Notes: a model not told the origin generated them from the letters alone. 64,000 nucleotides of DNA from Bacillota bacterium (GCA_021845645.1 JAJZVM010000020.1:5714-69713), one strand, 5' to 3'. Counted from the stretch's first letter, positions 37,288 to 49,893 are shown. A program made the numbers and translations.

Positions 37288-37360
37288 TCCTCCGCGCAGG
37301 ATGGGCGAAGGCGCCGCGGCACGGGTGGTCCCCATGCGCGGCGTCTTCTTGGACGGCGCG

Positions 37361-39481
<2,121 letters not shown>

Positions 39482-39504
<23 letters not shown>

Positions 39505-39931
39505 GCGGATCTCCCTCCTTGCAGGCCCCGAGTGCTGTAAATGCATGGCGCAGGTCCGGATCCCGGATGAGATCCGCCGCCTTGCCCGGCGGGGCTGGCG
39601 GCACCTCTGTCCTGCGCGGCAGTTCCGCGAGGGATTCGGTTCGCGGCAGGGTACCCTGCCTGAGGTGGATGTCGCGCACCTCGATGCGGTGGCGCTTCAG
39701 GGCCTCCAGGATCACCGGCCGCGCGAACGACGTCTCTTCCGCCCAGACGCCGGAATCGGCGACCAGCCACAGGACGCCGCGCTCGACGCGCAGCGGGCGC
39801 ACGTGCCGCGCGACCTCCGGCCCGACGATCTCCTCCCAGTGCCCGTAGGCCTGGTAGAGGCGCATCTGCCGGATGAAGCCGCTGCTCGCCACGAACCCCT
39901 TCAGGATATCCCCCAGCCTTGATTCTACCAT
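39482..39931 (-). CDS. DUF721 (DciA-like) protein
   Basis: 149 residues. The N-terminal 95 match DUF721, including YGHWEEIVGPEVARHVRPLRVERGVLWL. In other bacteria the family includes DciA, which loads replicative helicase. The C-terminal part is Pro/Ala-rich. Its place beside recF is common in high-GC Gram-positives. It overlaps recF by 7 bases. Confidence 0.82.
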
Positions 39932-40998
39932 GTCCTTACGTAGTCTCCGCCACGCACCGCATAGGTGCCGCCGGGTTGCATGCCCGCAAGGGCGGACTCC
40001 GTCGTGGTGACGATCGTCTGCGTGCCTGTCGCCGCGAGGAGAAGATTGCGCCGCCGGTCCTGGTCGAGCTCCGACAGGACGTCGTCGAGGAGCAGGACAG
40101 GCGGACCGCCGGCTCCCGCGCCGAGCAGCGAGACCGCCGCAAGCTTGAAGGCGACGAGCACGGTGCGCTGTTCGCCCTGCGAGCCGTAGAGCCTGAGGTC
40201 GCGGCCCTCGATGTCTGCCCGCAGATCGTCGCGGTGGGGACCAAGCAGGCTGGTGCGCCGCCTAAACTCGTCGTCGCGGCGCTCCTGGAGCAGCACGAGC
40301 GCCTGCCCCGGGTCTGTCGTCTTGAGGGAGGGCTCGTAGCTAAGCCGCGCAGGTGTGTCGCCCGAGATCTCCGCGCTGCGCGCCGAGAAATGCGGCGCGA
40401 GGAGATCGACGAGCTTCTGCCGTTCCCGCGTCAATGCGACTGCTGCCTGGGCCCAGGCGGAATCCCAAGTGCCGAGCAGTTCCTTCGGGGGGCGCTCGTA
40501 GCTCCGCAGCAGGGCGTTGCGCTGGCGCAGGACCTGCCCGTAGCGCACGTGGGCTTGGCGGTAGCTCGACGACCCTTGGCCCACGTCGAGATCGAGCAGG
40601 CGTCGCCGGTCGGCCGGCGCGCCCTTGAGCGCCAGGAGGTCTTCCGGGGCGAACAGCACCGCGGCGAAGTCGCCCAGGGGATCCTGTCCGCGCCGCAGCA
40701 GCTTTCCCTCACGCTGGCGTACGACGCGCCCTCCCTCCACCCGGGCACTCAGCTGGTACTCCCCGCTCGGTCTCCCGATGCGGGCACGCAGGTAGGCGCT
40801 GCCCTCCGAGAAGGCGACGAGCTCATCCGGCCTGGACGTGCGATGCGAGCGCCCCGTCGCGAGCAGAAAGACAGCTTCGAGGAGGTTCGTCTTGCCTTGC
40901 GCGTTCGGCCCGGTGAACAGGGTGAGTCCAGGGTCGAACGTGACCTCGGCCGCCGCGACATTGCGCCAGTGTTCGAGTGAGAGCGACTCAATGATCAT
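39925..40998 (-). CDS. recF: DNA replication and repair protein RecF
   Basis: 357-residue SMC-like ATPase for recombination mediation and gap repair. Walker A GPNAQGKTN, signature SQGEQRT, Walker B VLLLDDVLSELD. Standard length and location; it overlaps the S4-domain gene by 11 bases. Confidence 0.96.
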   Translation of the reverse strand: MIIESLSLEHWRNVAAAEVTFDPGLTLFTGPNAQGKTNLLEAVFLLATGRSHRTSRPDELVAFSEGSAYLRARIGRPSGEYQLSARVEGGRVVRQREGKLLRRGQDPLGDFAAVLFAPEDLLALKGAPADRRRLLDLDVGQGSSSYRQAHVRYGQVLRQRNALLRSYERPPKELLGTWDSAWAQAAVALTRERQKLVDLLAPHFSARSAEISGDTPARLSYEPSLKTTDPGQALVLLQERRDDEFRRRTSLLGPHRDDLRADIEGRDLRLYGSQGEQRTVLVAFKLAAVSLLGAGAGGPPVLLLDDVLSELDQDRRRNLLLAATGTQTIVTTTESALAGMQPGGTYAVRGGDYVRTW

Positions 40999-41212
40999 CG
41001 CTCGTGATCTCCAGTTCCTCGCCTTCCCACTTGAGGATGTCGCCTAGACGGACGAAATGGCTGCGCCTCGTCTCGACGCTGCCGTTGACCTGGATCTGGC
41101 CAGCCTGTACGAGCTGCTTCGCCTGGCCTCCCGTCTCGGCCCAGCCCGCGAGATGCACAGCCGCCTGCAGCGGCAGGCCTCTCTGTGCGTTCCTGATGGG
41201 CAACGAACGCAT
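40988..41212 (-). CDS. S4-domain RNA-binding protein (YaaA/RlbA-like)
   Basis: 74-residue protein consisting of one S4 fold (GGQAKQLVQAGQIQVNGSVETRR). Its place between dnaN and recF is conserved across Bacillota; relatives have been linked to ribosome assembly. Its first base overlaps the last base of dnaN's stop. Confidence 0.88.
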   Translation of the reverse strand: MRSLPIRNAQRGLPLQAAVHLAGWAETGGQAKQLVQAGQIQVNGSVETRRSHFVRLGDILKWEGEELEITSDDH

Positions 41213-42324
41213 CAGGACTCGGTCTGCCGCAAGGGCATGACGATGGCGAACTGGTCACGGCGATCCACATCAGGTCTGAAGCGCGCCGGGCTCTCGGCAT
41301 GCATCACCTCGAGCACGGCAGGTCCGTCGGGCAGCGACCTGAGTCCGTCCACGAGGTACTTCGGTCCAAAGACGAGTTCCACCGGTTCTCCGCTCGTCTC
41401 CACCGGCACCTCCTCGGCTCCTTGGCCGCCTTCGCTGGAACTTGCGCTGATGCGGACAAGGTTCTCCTCGACCCTCAGCCGGATGCGCGCGTTCTTCTGG
41501 TCGGCGACGAGCTGTGTGCGCTCTGCGGCTGCCAGAACAGGTCCAAGGTCGAAACGGACCGTCGTCGCGTAGCTGTCGAAGACGATGCGGCGCGTGTCGG
41601 GGAACTGCGCGCGAATGGACGTGAGGAACGTCGAGAGGCCTCCTGGTGTGCGCAGGAGCAGGCGATTCTGCTCGAACCGCACATCGATCTCGTCGTCGGG
41701 CAGCGCCCGGACGATCTCCCCAAGAGCACGCGCCGGCAGCAGGATCTCCTGGTCCGGACCCTCGCTCGCAACGGGCAACCTGGCCCAGGCCAGGCGATGG
41801 TTGTCGGTCGTCGCCGCGGAGAGATAGCCCTCTCGCAGCGTGAGATACATGCCGATCGTGAATAGACGACCGTCGTCACGTGCTGAGACGGCATAGCTCG
41901 TCTTGCGCACGAGCTCCTTGAGCGCGTCTCCACGCACCTTGAAGGGCTCCACCTGGCTCTCGAAGTCGAGCGACGGGAACTCCTCGCTGCGCAGCGTTGG
42001 CAGGTCGAAGCGAGAGCGCAGGAACCGGATCCCGACCTGGCCCTCGAGCCCGCGGAACTGCACGGCCGTCTCAGGCGGCACCAGGCGCAGGAGGTCGGCG
42101 AAGGTGCGTGCCGGCACCAGGACGGCGCCTTCGGATTCCACCTCGGCGGCGATAGCCACACGCATCGCCAGTTCGCCATCGGTTGCCGTCAGCTCGACCT
42201 CTCCACGGCTGGCGCGCAGGAGCACGCCTGTCATGGACGGGACCTGGTCGCGCTGAGCCACGGCACGGGAGACGAGCACGAGGGCATCTGACAGGATCTG
42301 GGCTGGCGTCTCGAAGATGAGCAT
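41212..42324 (-). CDS. dnaN: DNA polymerase III beta sliding clamp
   Basis: 370 residues in three clamp folds. TDNHRLAWARLP lies in the middle domain and the C-terminal FAIVMPLR matches the clamp's last strand. I chose ATG 42324 (MLIFETPAQILSDAL); a 15-codon upstream extension is unlikely. The second origin cluster of DnaA-box-like sites lies between it and dnaA. Confidence 0.96.
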   Translation of the reverse strand: MLIFETPAQILSDALVLVSRAVAQRDQVPSMTGVLLRASRGEVELTATDGELAMRVAIAAEVESEGAVLVPARTFADLLRLVPPETAVQFRGLEGQVGIRFLRSRFDLPTLRSEEFPSLDFESQVEPFKVRGDALKELVRKTSYAVSARDDGRLFTIGMYLTLREGYLSAATTDNHRLAWARLPVASEGPDQEILLPARALGEIVRALPDDEIDVRFEQNRLLLRTPGGLSTFLTSIRAQFPDTRRIVFDSYATTVRFDLGPVLAAAERTQLVADQKNARIRLRVEENLVRISASSSEGGQGAEEVPVETSGEPVELVFGPKYLVDGLRSLPDGPAVLEVMHAESPARFRPDVDRRDQFAIVMPLRQTES

Positions 42325-42369
42325 CGCGTATTCACCCCGCGTAAGAACTGCTTGGACGTACTTGATCAA

Positions 42370-42563
42370 TCAAAGGAGCAGGAGCAGTAGAGTCCGGGAT
42401 AGTGTGGATATCCGCTGCGAGGCAGTAGGATGGCGCCTCCGGTGGTGGGATGGAAAGTGGACAACCTGGGGATGAGGTCAGGGGATGTCCACAGGGTCGG
42501 ACTTGTCCCCAATGGATGCACTGCATATCCGCAGCCCTTTCCACATGGTTGTGCACAGGGCGA
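42370..42563. other. Origin region between dnaA and dnaN with DnaA-box-like sites
   Basis: Several near matches to TTATCCACA: TGTGGATAT (42403-42411), TGTCCACA (42486-42493), TTTCCACAT (42538 on) and TTGTGCACA (42549-42557). Such a second cluster makes bipartite origins in Bacillota. Confidence 0.6.
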
Positions 42564-43904
42564 TCAGGAGCGGATCCTGTCGATCAGCGCGTCGACCACC
42601 TCGCGGAACTGGGGGTCGGCACGCAGATCCGTGGCGATCTTGTCGCAGGCGTGCATCACGGTGGAATGGTCACGCCCGCCGAACTCCTCGCCGATCTTCG
42701 GAAGTGAGTTGTCGGTCAGCTCCCTTGCGAGATACATGGCGATCTGGCGAGGGTACGAGACGGCTCGCGTGCGCTTCTTGGCGCTGAAGTCCTTGATGTC
42801 CAGGCTGTAGTACTCCGCCACCCTCTGCTGGATCATCAGGATCGTCACCTTGCGCACCTTCTGGGCCGGCAGGAGATCGTGCAGGGCAACCGGCGCGAAG
42901 TCACGGGTGAACGGCACGTGGTGGACGGAACAGTATGCAATGAATCGGATAAGTGCTCCCTCGAGCTCGCGGATGTTCGTCTCGATGTGGGTGGCGATGA
43001 ACTCCAGTGCTGCCGCGTCGACGTCCAGGTTGTCCGCAAGGGCTTTCTTGCGCAGGATCGCGAGACGCATCTCGAAGTCCGGCGACTGGATGTCGGTGAT
43101 GAGCCCCCACTCGAAGCGGGATCTCAGGCGGCTTTCGAGGGTCGTGATCTCCTTCGGGGGCCTGTCCGACGAGATGACGATCTGCTTCTGCGCGCCGTAC
43201 AGAGCCTCGAAGGTGTGGAAGAACTCCTCCTGGGTGCCCACCTTGCCTGAGATGAACTGGATGTCGTCGATGAGCATCAGGTCGATGGACCGGTAGCGGC
43301 TGCGGAACTCGTAGCCCTTGCCCTCCATGACCGAGTTGATCATGTCGTTCGTGAAGGTCTCGGCGGGGACGTAGAGCACTTTGAGCGATGGGCGGCGCTG
43401 CAGGGCAAGATTGCCTATGGCCTGCATCAGGTGCGTCTTGCCAAGTCCTACGCCGCCGTAGATGAAGAGCGGGTTGTAGGCCTTGCCCGGCATCTCGGCG
43501 ACGGCGAGTGAAGCCGCATGTGCCAGGCGGTTCGAATTGCCGACGACGAAGCTGTCGAAGGTGAAGCGCGGGTGCATCGTGACGCGCGCCCCGCCGTGCG
43601 CGGGTGCTGGCTCTGGCGGCGCGGGAGGCGGAGTGGGTACCGCCCTCTGCTCGCCGCTGCGGAACGTGAGGCGCACCTCGCAGGGCCCGTCGGCCGCGTC
43701 GCGCACCGCTTGCGCGATGTGTCCCCTGAGATGCTCGTCGACCGCGCCCAGTGCGGATTCGGACGCTGCGGCGAGCACGAGCACGCCATCCTCGATCAGC
43801 ACGGGACGCATAGGATATACCCAGGTCTCATAGCTTGGCCGCGGCAGGATGCGCTGCAGCAGTGCCCGCGCCTTGGACCAGACGACCTCGGCGCGGTCCT
43901 CCAT
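42564..43904 (-). CDS. dnaA: Chromosomal replication initiator DnaA
   Basis: 446 residues: N-terminal domain I, a Pro/Ala-rich linker, AAA+ core (GGVGLGKTHLMQ, LMLIDDIQF), and a C-terminal DNA-binding domain with GRDHSTVMHACDKI. ATG 43904 has GGAGG nine bases upstream; an upstream frame to 44075 runs through the origin and is not coding. Confidence 0.97.
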   Translation of the reverse strand: MEDRAEVVWSKARALLQRILPRPSYETWVYPMRPVLIEDGVLVLAAASESALGAVDEHLRGHIAQAVRDAADGPCEVRLTFRSGEQRAVPTPPPAPPEPAPAHGGARVTMHPRFTFDSFVVGNSNRLAHAASLAVAEMPGKAYNPLFIYGGVGLGKTHLMQAIGNLALQRRPSLKVLYVPAETFTNDMINSVMEGKGYEFRSRYRSIDLMLIDDIQFISGKVGTQEEFFHTFEALYGAQKQIVISSDRPPKEITTLESRLRSRFEWGLITDIQSPDFEMRLAILRKKALADNLDVDAAALEFIATHIETNIRELEGALIRFIAYCSVHHVPFTRDFAPVALHDLLPAQKVRKVTILMIQQRVAEYYSLDIKDFSAKKRTRAVSYPRQIAMYLARELTDNSLPKIGEEFGGRDHSTVMHACDKIATDLRADPQFREVVDALIDRIRS

Positions 43905-44178
43905 CGTAGCGGCCTCCTCGTGTGACGGGATCGAATGCGGGTTATAATCGTATGCAGGGACCTGGGGGAGTTCTGCATCAGCCAGGAGAGGCAATACCTC
44001 CGATGGATCGGGCCTTCGGGAGCGATTCCCAGCCTTCATAGAAAACCCACACCTTATCAACAGCGTTGTCCACATGCTGTGGATAATGAAAAGGGCCGCC
44101 CGTTGCGGTTACGAGGGTGGCGTTCCGATGATAGCAAAGGTGCGGCTTCGGGGCAAGAAGTGGAAGCGATAGCCGGCC
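43905..44178. other. oriC: Replication origin (oriC) upstream of dnaA
   Basis: Three DnaA boxes lie close together: TTATCAACA (44054-44062), TTGTCCACA (44066-44074) and TGTGGATAA (44078-44086, a perfect box on the minus strand). Genes run away from here on both sides. A -10-like TATAAC near 43943 may serve dnaA. I did not find a convincing AT-rich unwinding element by eye. Confidence 0.8.
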
Positions 44179-44208
44179 TTGACAAGAACCCTGCCTCACC
44201 ACTACAAT
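44179..44208 (+). promoter_or_regulatory. Promoter of rpmH
   Basis: TTGACA (44179-44184), 18-base spacer, TACAAT (44203-44208); the rpmH start is 31 bases on. Confidence 0.8.
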
Positions 44209-44239
44209 TCTAGTGCTTTTGCTCGCGGAGGTGGACAGG

Positions 44240-44374
44240 GTGAAGAGGACTTTCCAGCCGAACCGGCGCCGTCGCTCCAAGGTGCACGGCTTCCGCCTGC
44301 GCATGAAGACGAAGAACGGGCGCAACGTGCTGAAGGCACGTCGGCTCAAGGGGCGCAAGCGGCTCTCCGCCTAG
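44240..44374 (+). CDS. rpmH: Ribosomal protein bL34
   Basis: 44 residues, GTG start: [20 protein letters not shown], then [22 protein letters not shown], the standard bL34 sequence. First gene right of oriC. Confidence 0.96.
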   Translation: MKRTFQPNRRRRSKVHGFRLRMKTKNGRNVLKARRLKGRKRLSA

Positions 44375-44375
44375 C

Positions 44376-44726
44376 GTGATCGCGGAGGAGAGGCTGCGCC
44401 GCCCGGCTGCCGTGCAGTCGGTGTTCGCTCGCGGAGTGCGCTTCGCGAACCGCCGCCTCGTCCTCTTCGTCTGCGAAGGGGAGCCGGGTCGGCGGCGCTG
44501 TGCGTTTGCGGCCGGAAAGAAGCTCGGCGGTGCCGTGCGGCGCAATCGGTTGAGGCGGAGGATGCGCGAGGCGTTCCGCAGGGAACGGAAGGAGTTTTTG
44601 CGCGGATGCGATCTGGTGCTGCTCGCCAGGCCGGAAACGGGCGAGGCCTCCTTCGAGGACCTCTGCTCGGCCCTTCGCGAGCTCCTGCAGAAGGCGGAAG
44701 CCGCAAGACATCCGTCGGCGCCCTGA
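44376..44726 (+). CDS. rnpA: Ribonuclease P protein component
   Basis: 116-residue basic protein that helps RNase P RNA mature tRNA 5' ends. The RNR motif is present in [18 protein letters not shown], with AAGKKLG upstream. Starts at GTG 44376, one base after rpmH. Confidence 0.94.
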   Translation: MIAEERLRRPAAVQSVFARGVRFANRRLVLFVCEGEPGRRRCAFAAGKKLGGAVRRNRLRRRMREAFRRERKEFLRGCDLVLLARPETGEASFEDLCSALRELLQKAEAARHPSAP

Positions 44727-44926
44727 CGCTCCTTCTGCTCATCCGCTTCTACCGTCAGGTCATCTCGCCGATGACCGGGGCACACTGCCGCTACACGCCG
44801 ACGTGCTCGCAGTACGCTCTCACGGCCATAGAGCGTTACGGGGCGCGCAAGGGCGGCGCCATGGCCGTCAAGCGATTGCTGCGTTGCCACCCGTTCCATC
44901 CCGGCGGATGGGACCCTGTCCCCTAG
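44723..44926 (+). CDS. yidD: Membrane protein insertion efficiency factor YidD, apparent CTG start
   Basis: 67 residues with the full YidD signature: [45 protein letters not shown]. The family begins about seven residues before IRFY; at that point the only start-like codon is CTG 44723, which overlaps the rnpA stop as CTGA. An ATG at 44606 is in frame but would overlap rnpA by 120 bases with no similarity. Confidence 0.85.
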   Translation: MTLLLLIRFYRQVISPMTGAHCRYTPTCSQYALTAIERYGARKGGAMAVKRLLRCHPFHPGGWDPVP

Positions 44927-44947
44927 CAGGCGGAAGGAGATACTGTC

Positions 44948-45601
44948 TTGGCGCTGTTCAACGCGCTGGTCCACGGAATGCAGTGGGTGATGCAGTTCTT
45001 CTACAATCTCACCCACAGTTACGGCCTCGCGATCATCCTGCTGACGATCGTGGTGCGCGTCGTGATCATGCCGCTCTACCACGGGCAGTTGCGCTACATG
45101 CGCAAGATGCAGGAACTGCAGCCCGAGATGAAGCGCCTGCAGGAGAAGTACAAGAAGGACCCCCAGCGGCTCAACCAGGAGATGATGGATCTCTACAAGA
45201 GGGTTGGGACAAACCCGCTCGCCGGCTGCATTCCGATGATCGTGCAGCTGCCCATCCTCTATGCGCTGTTCGCGGGTCTGACCCACTTCCACTACATCGG
45301 CTCCAAGAGCTTCCTCTGGCTGCCGAGCCTCTCGCTGCCCGACCCGTACTTCATCCTGCCGGTCATCGTGGCTGGCACGACGCTGTGGCAGACGTTCGTC
45401 ACGATGCCCAGGGCAGGCACAGACCGCTCGCAGCAGATGATCACCTACATCATGATGCCGGCCTTGCTGTTCTTCATCAGCATGCGCTACGCCAGCGGGC
45501 TCTCGCTCTACTGGGCCGTCGCCACGCTGTTCACGGTGGGGCAGAGTTACCTGAGCGGAGTCGGCAGACCGCAAGCGTCGGCCGCAAAGGTGCAGAAGTA
45601 G
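44948..45601 (+). CDS. yidC: Membrane insertase YidC/OxaA (SpoIIIJ-like)
   Basis: 217 residues: hydrophobic N-terminus, the conserved Arg groove in IVVRVVIMPLYHGQLRYMRKM, then the coiled region (QEKYKKDPQRLNQEMMDLYK) and the helices from PLAGCIPMIVQLPI. It lacks the lipobox cysteine of Bacillus SpoIIIJ. TTG start 44948 with GGAGA upstream. Confidence 0.93.
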   Translation: MALFNALVHGMQWVMQFFYNLTHSYGLAIILLTIVVRVVIMPLYHGQLRYMRKMQELQPEMKRLQEKYKKDPQRLNQEMMDLYKRVGTNPLAGCIPMIVQLPILYALFAGLTHFHYIGSKSFLWLPSLSLPDPYFILPVIVAGTTLWQTFVTMPRAGTDRSQQMITYIMMPALLFFISMRYASGLSLYWAVATLFTVGQSYLSGVGRPQASAAKVQK

Positions 45602-45602
45602 C

Positions 45603-46217
45603 ATGGACGAACTGGAAGAGATCGAAGTCGAAGGACAGACCCTCGAGGAAGCCAAGCTTCGGGCGGAAGGCCGCCTCGGCGCCCTCATGGAGGACATCGA
45701 GTTCACCGTCCTGCAGGAGGGCAAGCCGGGGATGCTCGGGCTCTTCTCGCGTCCGTGGCGCGTGCGCGCTCGGCGCAGGGAGTCCGTGGGTGAGCGCGCG
45801 GCCGAACTTGTTCGCGCATTTTTCGTCGAGCTCGGGATGGATGTCGTGCCGACGGTGAGCCGCGACGAGGACCACGTGCTCGTGTCGGTGGAAGGCGATT
45901 TCAACTGGTTCCTTCGCAGGCGCGGCGAGGCTCTCGACGCGTTGCAGTACCTGGTCGCCGCAGCCATCGGCAAGAAGGGCGGCGAGCGCATCGTTCTCGA
46001 CGTGGGCGGCTATCGCGCCCAGCGTCGTCTGGCCCTTGAGAAGATGGCGCGCGAGGTGGCGCAGCGCGTGCGCGAGAGCGGTGAGGAGTCGGTGCTCGAG
46101 GTGATGCCGGCCAGCGAGCGCCGCATCATCCACAGCGTGATCCAGGAGTACCCGGACCTGCAGAGCCAAAGCCGGGGCGAGGACCCGCACCGGCAGGTGG
46201 TCGTGCAGAAGCGGTGA
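45603..46217 (+). CDS. jag: Jag/SpoIIIJ-associated RNA-binding protein
   Basis: 204 residues: N-terminal Jag domain (EIEVEGQTLEEAKLRA), KH-like middle, C-terminal R3H domain (MPASERRIIHSVIQEY). Regulates translation and cell-wall functions in relatives. It follows yidC by one base and overlaps rsmG. Confidence 0.92.
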   Translation: MDELEEIEVEGQTLEEAKLRAEGRLGALMEDIEFTVLQEGKPGMLGLFSRPWRVRARRRESVGERAAELVRAFFVELGMDVVPTVSRDEDHVLVSVEGDFNWFLRRRGEALDALQYLVAAAIGKKGGERIVLDVGGYRAQRRLALEKMAREVAQRVRESGEESVLEVMPASERRIIHSVIQEYPDLQSQSRGEDPHRQVVVQKR

Positions 46218-46963
46218 GCTCGAGCCTCTCCTCGCTGCTGCAGGCGGCGGGCATCGCACTGGACGGGCGTGCGCAGGAGCGTCTGCTGGCGTACCAGGAA
46301 ATCTTGGCGAAGGCGAGCACGCTGCAGAATCTCACTGCACTGCGCTCGCCTGAGGTGTTTTTGCGCGAGGGCATCCTCGACAGCCTTCTGGCGTGGCAGG
46401 CGCTTGGGGCGCCCCCGCAGGGCGTCGTTGACGTCGGCAGCGGCGGCGGGTTGCCTGCGCTCGTCTGGTGTGCCGCCGGGCTGACCACCGATGCCGTGCT
46501 GATCGAGGCCGAGAGGCGCAAGGTGGAGTTCCTGCGGGCGGCGGCGGCCGAACTCGGGCTGGCGGTGAAGGTGATCTGGGGGCGGGCCGAGGAGGAGGCG
46601 CGCGGCGCCTTGCGCGACCGCGCTTGGCTTGTGACGGCACGCGCGTTGGCCGGCACGCCGGTTGCGGTCGAAGTCTGCGGCGGCCTCGTGCAGCCGGGCG
46701 GCGTCCTCTGCCTGCTGAAGGGGGAGCCGGGGAAGGCCGCGGCGGAGGCGGAGCAGGCGGCGCCCGTCGCCGGGCGCATGGGCTTTGGCAAGGTGGAGAT
46801 GCGGCGCTACCGGCTCGAGCAGGACGTGGAGCGAACCCTGCTGCTCTATCGCAAGGCTAGGCCGACTCCGCCGGATCGACCAGCATCCTTCGCGCGCCTC
46901 AGGCGTGAGTTCCCGTCCAAGAAGCGTCTTTTGGAGAGGGAAGGCGCGCAGCAAGGCGAATAG
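46214..46963 (+). CDS. rsmG: 16S rRNA (guanine-527 N7)-methyltransferase
   Basis: 249 residues, class I methyltransferase. SAM site VVDVGSGGGLPAL, with FLREGILDSL ahead and TARALA further on. It sits where mnmE-mnmG-rsmG usually stand, but the two tRNA-modification genes are absent here. Overlaps jag by 4 bases. Confidence 0.93.
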   Translation: MSSSLSSLLQAAGIALDGRAQERLLAYQEILAKASTLQNLTALRSPEVFLREGILDSLLAWQALGAPPQGVVDVGSGGGLPALVWCAAGLTTDAVLIEAERRKVEFLRAAAAELGLAVKVIWGRAEEEARGALRDRAWLVTARALAGTPVAVEVCGGLVQPGGVLCLLKGEPGKAAAEAEQAAPVAGRMGFGKVEMRRYRLEQDVERTLLLYRKARPTPPDRPASFARLRREFPSKKRLLEREGAQQGE

Positions 46964-46987
46964 CCCAAGTCATTGGGAGGTTTGCCT

Positions 46988-47737
46988 GTGCCGCCGGAGC
47001 TGATCGCGGTGGCGCCGCAGGAGGTACGGCGGAGCCCGCATCAGGCGCGGAAGGATTTTGATGCGCGAGCACTTGAGCGGCTCGCGCAGTCTTTGCGCCT
47101 GCACGGCATGCTGCAGCCGATCGTCGTGCGCAGGTTGCCCGACGGTTTCGAGCTGATCGCCGGTGAGCGGCGGCTGCGCGCCGCGCTGACGGCCGGTCTG
47201 ACCAGCGTGCCCGCACTGGTGCAGGAGGCGACTCCGCTGGAGAGCGCCGTGTTCGGGCTCGTCGAGAACCTGCAGCGCAGCGACCTCGGCGTCTTCGAGG
47301 AGGCCGAGGGGTACCAGCGGGTCATGCAGGAGTTCGGTCTGTCGCAGACCGAGCTCGCGAGGCGCGTTGGACGCAGTCAGGCCGGGATCGCCAACAAGCT
47401 TCGACTGCTTCGGCTGGGCGAGGAGATCCGCGAGCTCGCGGCGGCCGGCGGGCTGGGTGAGCGCCACCTGCGGGCGCTGCTGGGCGTCGCGGGCGCGACC
47501 CGGGTGGAACTCGCGCGCCGTGCGGCGCAGGAGGGCTGGACTGCGCGGGAGCTGGAGGCGCGGGCTCGGGATATTTCCCGGGAAATGCCGCGGCGATATG
47601 TGAAGGACGTGCGCATCGTCGTCAATGCATTGCGCGAGAGCGTGACGCGCCTGCAGGCGGCGGGCGTGGCGGTGGAGATGGCCGAGGAGGAGACCGAGGA
47701 TGCGCTGGAACTGCGCCTGCGCATTCCGCGACGCTGA
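46988..47737 (+). CDS. noc: Nucleoid occlusion protein Noc
   Basis: 249-residue ParB-family protein that keeps the division septum off the nucleoid. It has the CTP-binding boxes (ELIAGERRLRA, ENLQRSDLG) and helix-turn-helix LSQTELARRVGRSQAGIANKL. The gene holds its own binding site at 47573-47586. GTG 46988 has GGGAGG eight bases upstream. The N-terminal amphipathic membrane helix of Bacillus Noc is not obvious. Confidence 0.88.
   Translation: MPPELIAVAPQEVRRSPHQARKDFDARALERLAQSLRLHGMLQPIVVRRLPDGFELIAGERRLRAALTAGLTSVPALVQEATPLESAVFGLVENLQRSDLGVFEEAEGYQRVMQEFGLSQTELARRVGRSQAGIANKLRLLRLGEEIRELAAAGGLGERHLRALLGVAGATRVELARRAAQEGWTARELEARARDISREMPRRYVKDVRIVVNALRESVTRLQAAGVAVEMAEEETEDALELRLRIPRR
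47573..47586. promoter_or_regulatory. Noc-binding site (NBS)
   Basis: ATTTCCCGGGAAAT, a perfect palindrome identical to the known Bacillus Noc consensus, inside the noc coding sequence. Confidence 0.85.
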
Positions 47738-47748
47738 GGAGGATGGCC

Positions 47749-48534
<786 letters not shown>

Positions 48535-49344
48535 GGCGCTGATCCCCGAAGTGCGGGTGGCGCCGGACGAGGGCATGCAGCAGGTTGCGGTCAGCGCGAT
48601 CCGGCCGAATCCGTACCAGCCGAGGCGCGAATTTGACGAGGCGGCGCTGCGTGAGCTCGCGGACTCGATTTCCCGCCATGGCGTGCTGCAGCCCCTCGTG
48701 GTGCGGTCAGCGGCGGCAGGGTACGAGCTGATCGCTGGCGAGCGCCGCTGGCGCGCGGCGCAGATGGTCGGCCTGAGCGAAGTGCCGGTGGTGCTGCGTG
48801 CGTGTGACGACGGGCGCCTGCTAGAGATCGCGCTTGTGGAGAACCTGCAGCGTGAGGACCTGAATCCGCTCGAAGAGGCGGAGGCCATTCAGCGGCTGGG
48901 CGAGACGCGGGAGCTGAAGCAGGAGGAGCTGGCGCAGGTGATCGGGCGAAGCCGCTCGGCGGTGGCGAACAGCCTACGCCTGCTGGGCCTTCCAGAAGAG
49001 GTCAAGAACCTGGTTCGCAAAGGGTCCTTGTCTGCCGGGCACGCGCGTGCGATTCTGGGATTGCCGCCGGGCCGCCAGGTGGCGGCGGCCGAGCAGGCGG
49101 TGGCGAGGTCGCTCAGCGTGCGTGAGGTGGAGGAGATGACGCGCAAGCCGGTGGCCGTCGTCAGGCCTAAGGCTGCGAAGTCCAGCGGGCGGGTAGCGCG
49201 CTGGGAGGAACGCCTGAGCGGTGCGCTGGAACTGCCGGTGCGCATCCGGGCGGGCGCCCGGGGTGGGGCTGTCGAGATCCGATTTCGCAGCGAAGAGGAC
49301 CTGGCGCGGCTTGTGGCGCGCTTTGTGCCCGAAGAGGACTAGAT

Positions 49345-49360
49345 TGTTTCACGTGAAACA
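49345..49360. promoter_or_regulatory. parS: parS centromere site
   Basis: TGTTTCACGTGAAACA, a perfect match to the universal parS palindrome, just after parB and about 5 kb from oriC. Confidence 0.95.
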
Positions 49361-49377
49361 TTTGAGGGGGAAGCGGG

Positions 49378-49893
49378 TTGCCTGAACTGATCCGACTGGC
49401 GCCATGGCTGGCGCTGATCGGCGCGGCAGGGCTGGTTGTAGGAATCGTAGCCCTCATTTTCGGCCTCCTGAGCCTCGCTGCCGCGCGGCGCCTGCGGCGC
49501 CGGCTGGATCACCTGCTGCGAGGGGGCCAAGCGACCGACGTGGAGACGCTGCTGCATGAGCAGTGGCAGGCCCTGCGCGAGGCGCAGGGCGGTGTCGCCA
49601 GCGCCGCCGCCCGCCTGGACGGGGTAGAGGCGATCCAGCGCCACAGCCTGCAGCGCGTCGGCGTCGTCCGCTACAACGCCTTTCCTGGCGCCGGCGCCGA
49701 ACTCTCGTTCAGCGTCGCGCTCTTGGATGCCGACGATGACGGCGTGGTCATCACGGGTCTCTACGGCCGTGAGGAGACCCGCATCTACGCCAAGCCACTG
49801 GCGTCGGGCGCCTCCCGCTATCCCCTGTCTGAGGAGGAGCGGGCGGCGATCGGGGCGGCAATCGACTCGAAGCACGAGGTGCACGCGGTGTGA
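49378..49893 (+). CDS. DUF4446 membrane-anchored protein
   Basis: 171 residues with one N-terminal membrane helix, a coiled-coil stretch (~35-80) and the conserved DUF4446 core ([40 protein letters not shown]). Typically found next to parB in spore formers; function unknown. TTG start. Overlaps the next gene by 4 bases. Confidence 0.85.
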   Translation: MPELIRLAPWLALIGAAGLVVGIVALIFGLLSLAAARRLRRRLDHLLRGGQATDVETLLHEQWQALREAQGGVASAAARLDGVEAIQRHSLQRVGVVRYNAFPGAGAELSFSVALLDADDDGVVITGLYGREETRIYAKPLASGASRYPLSEEERAAIGAAIDSKHEVHAV

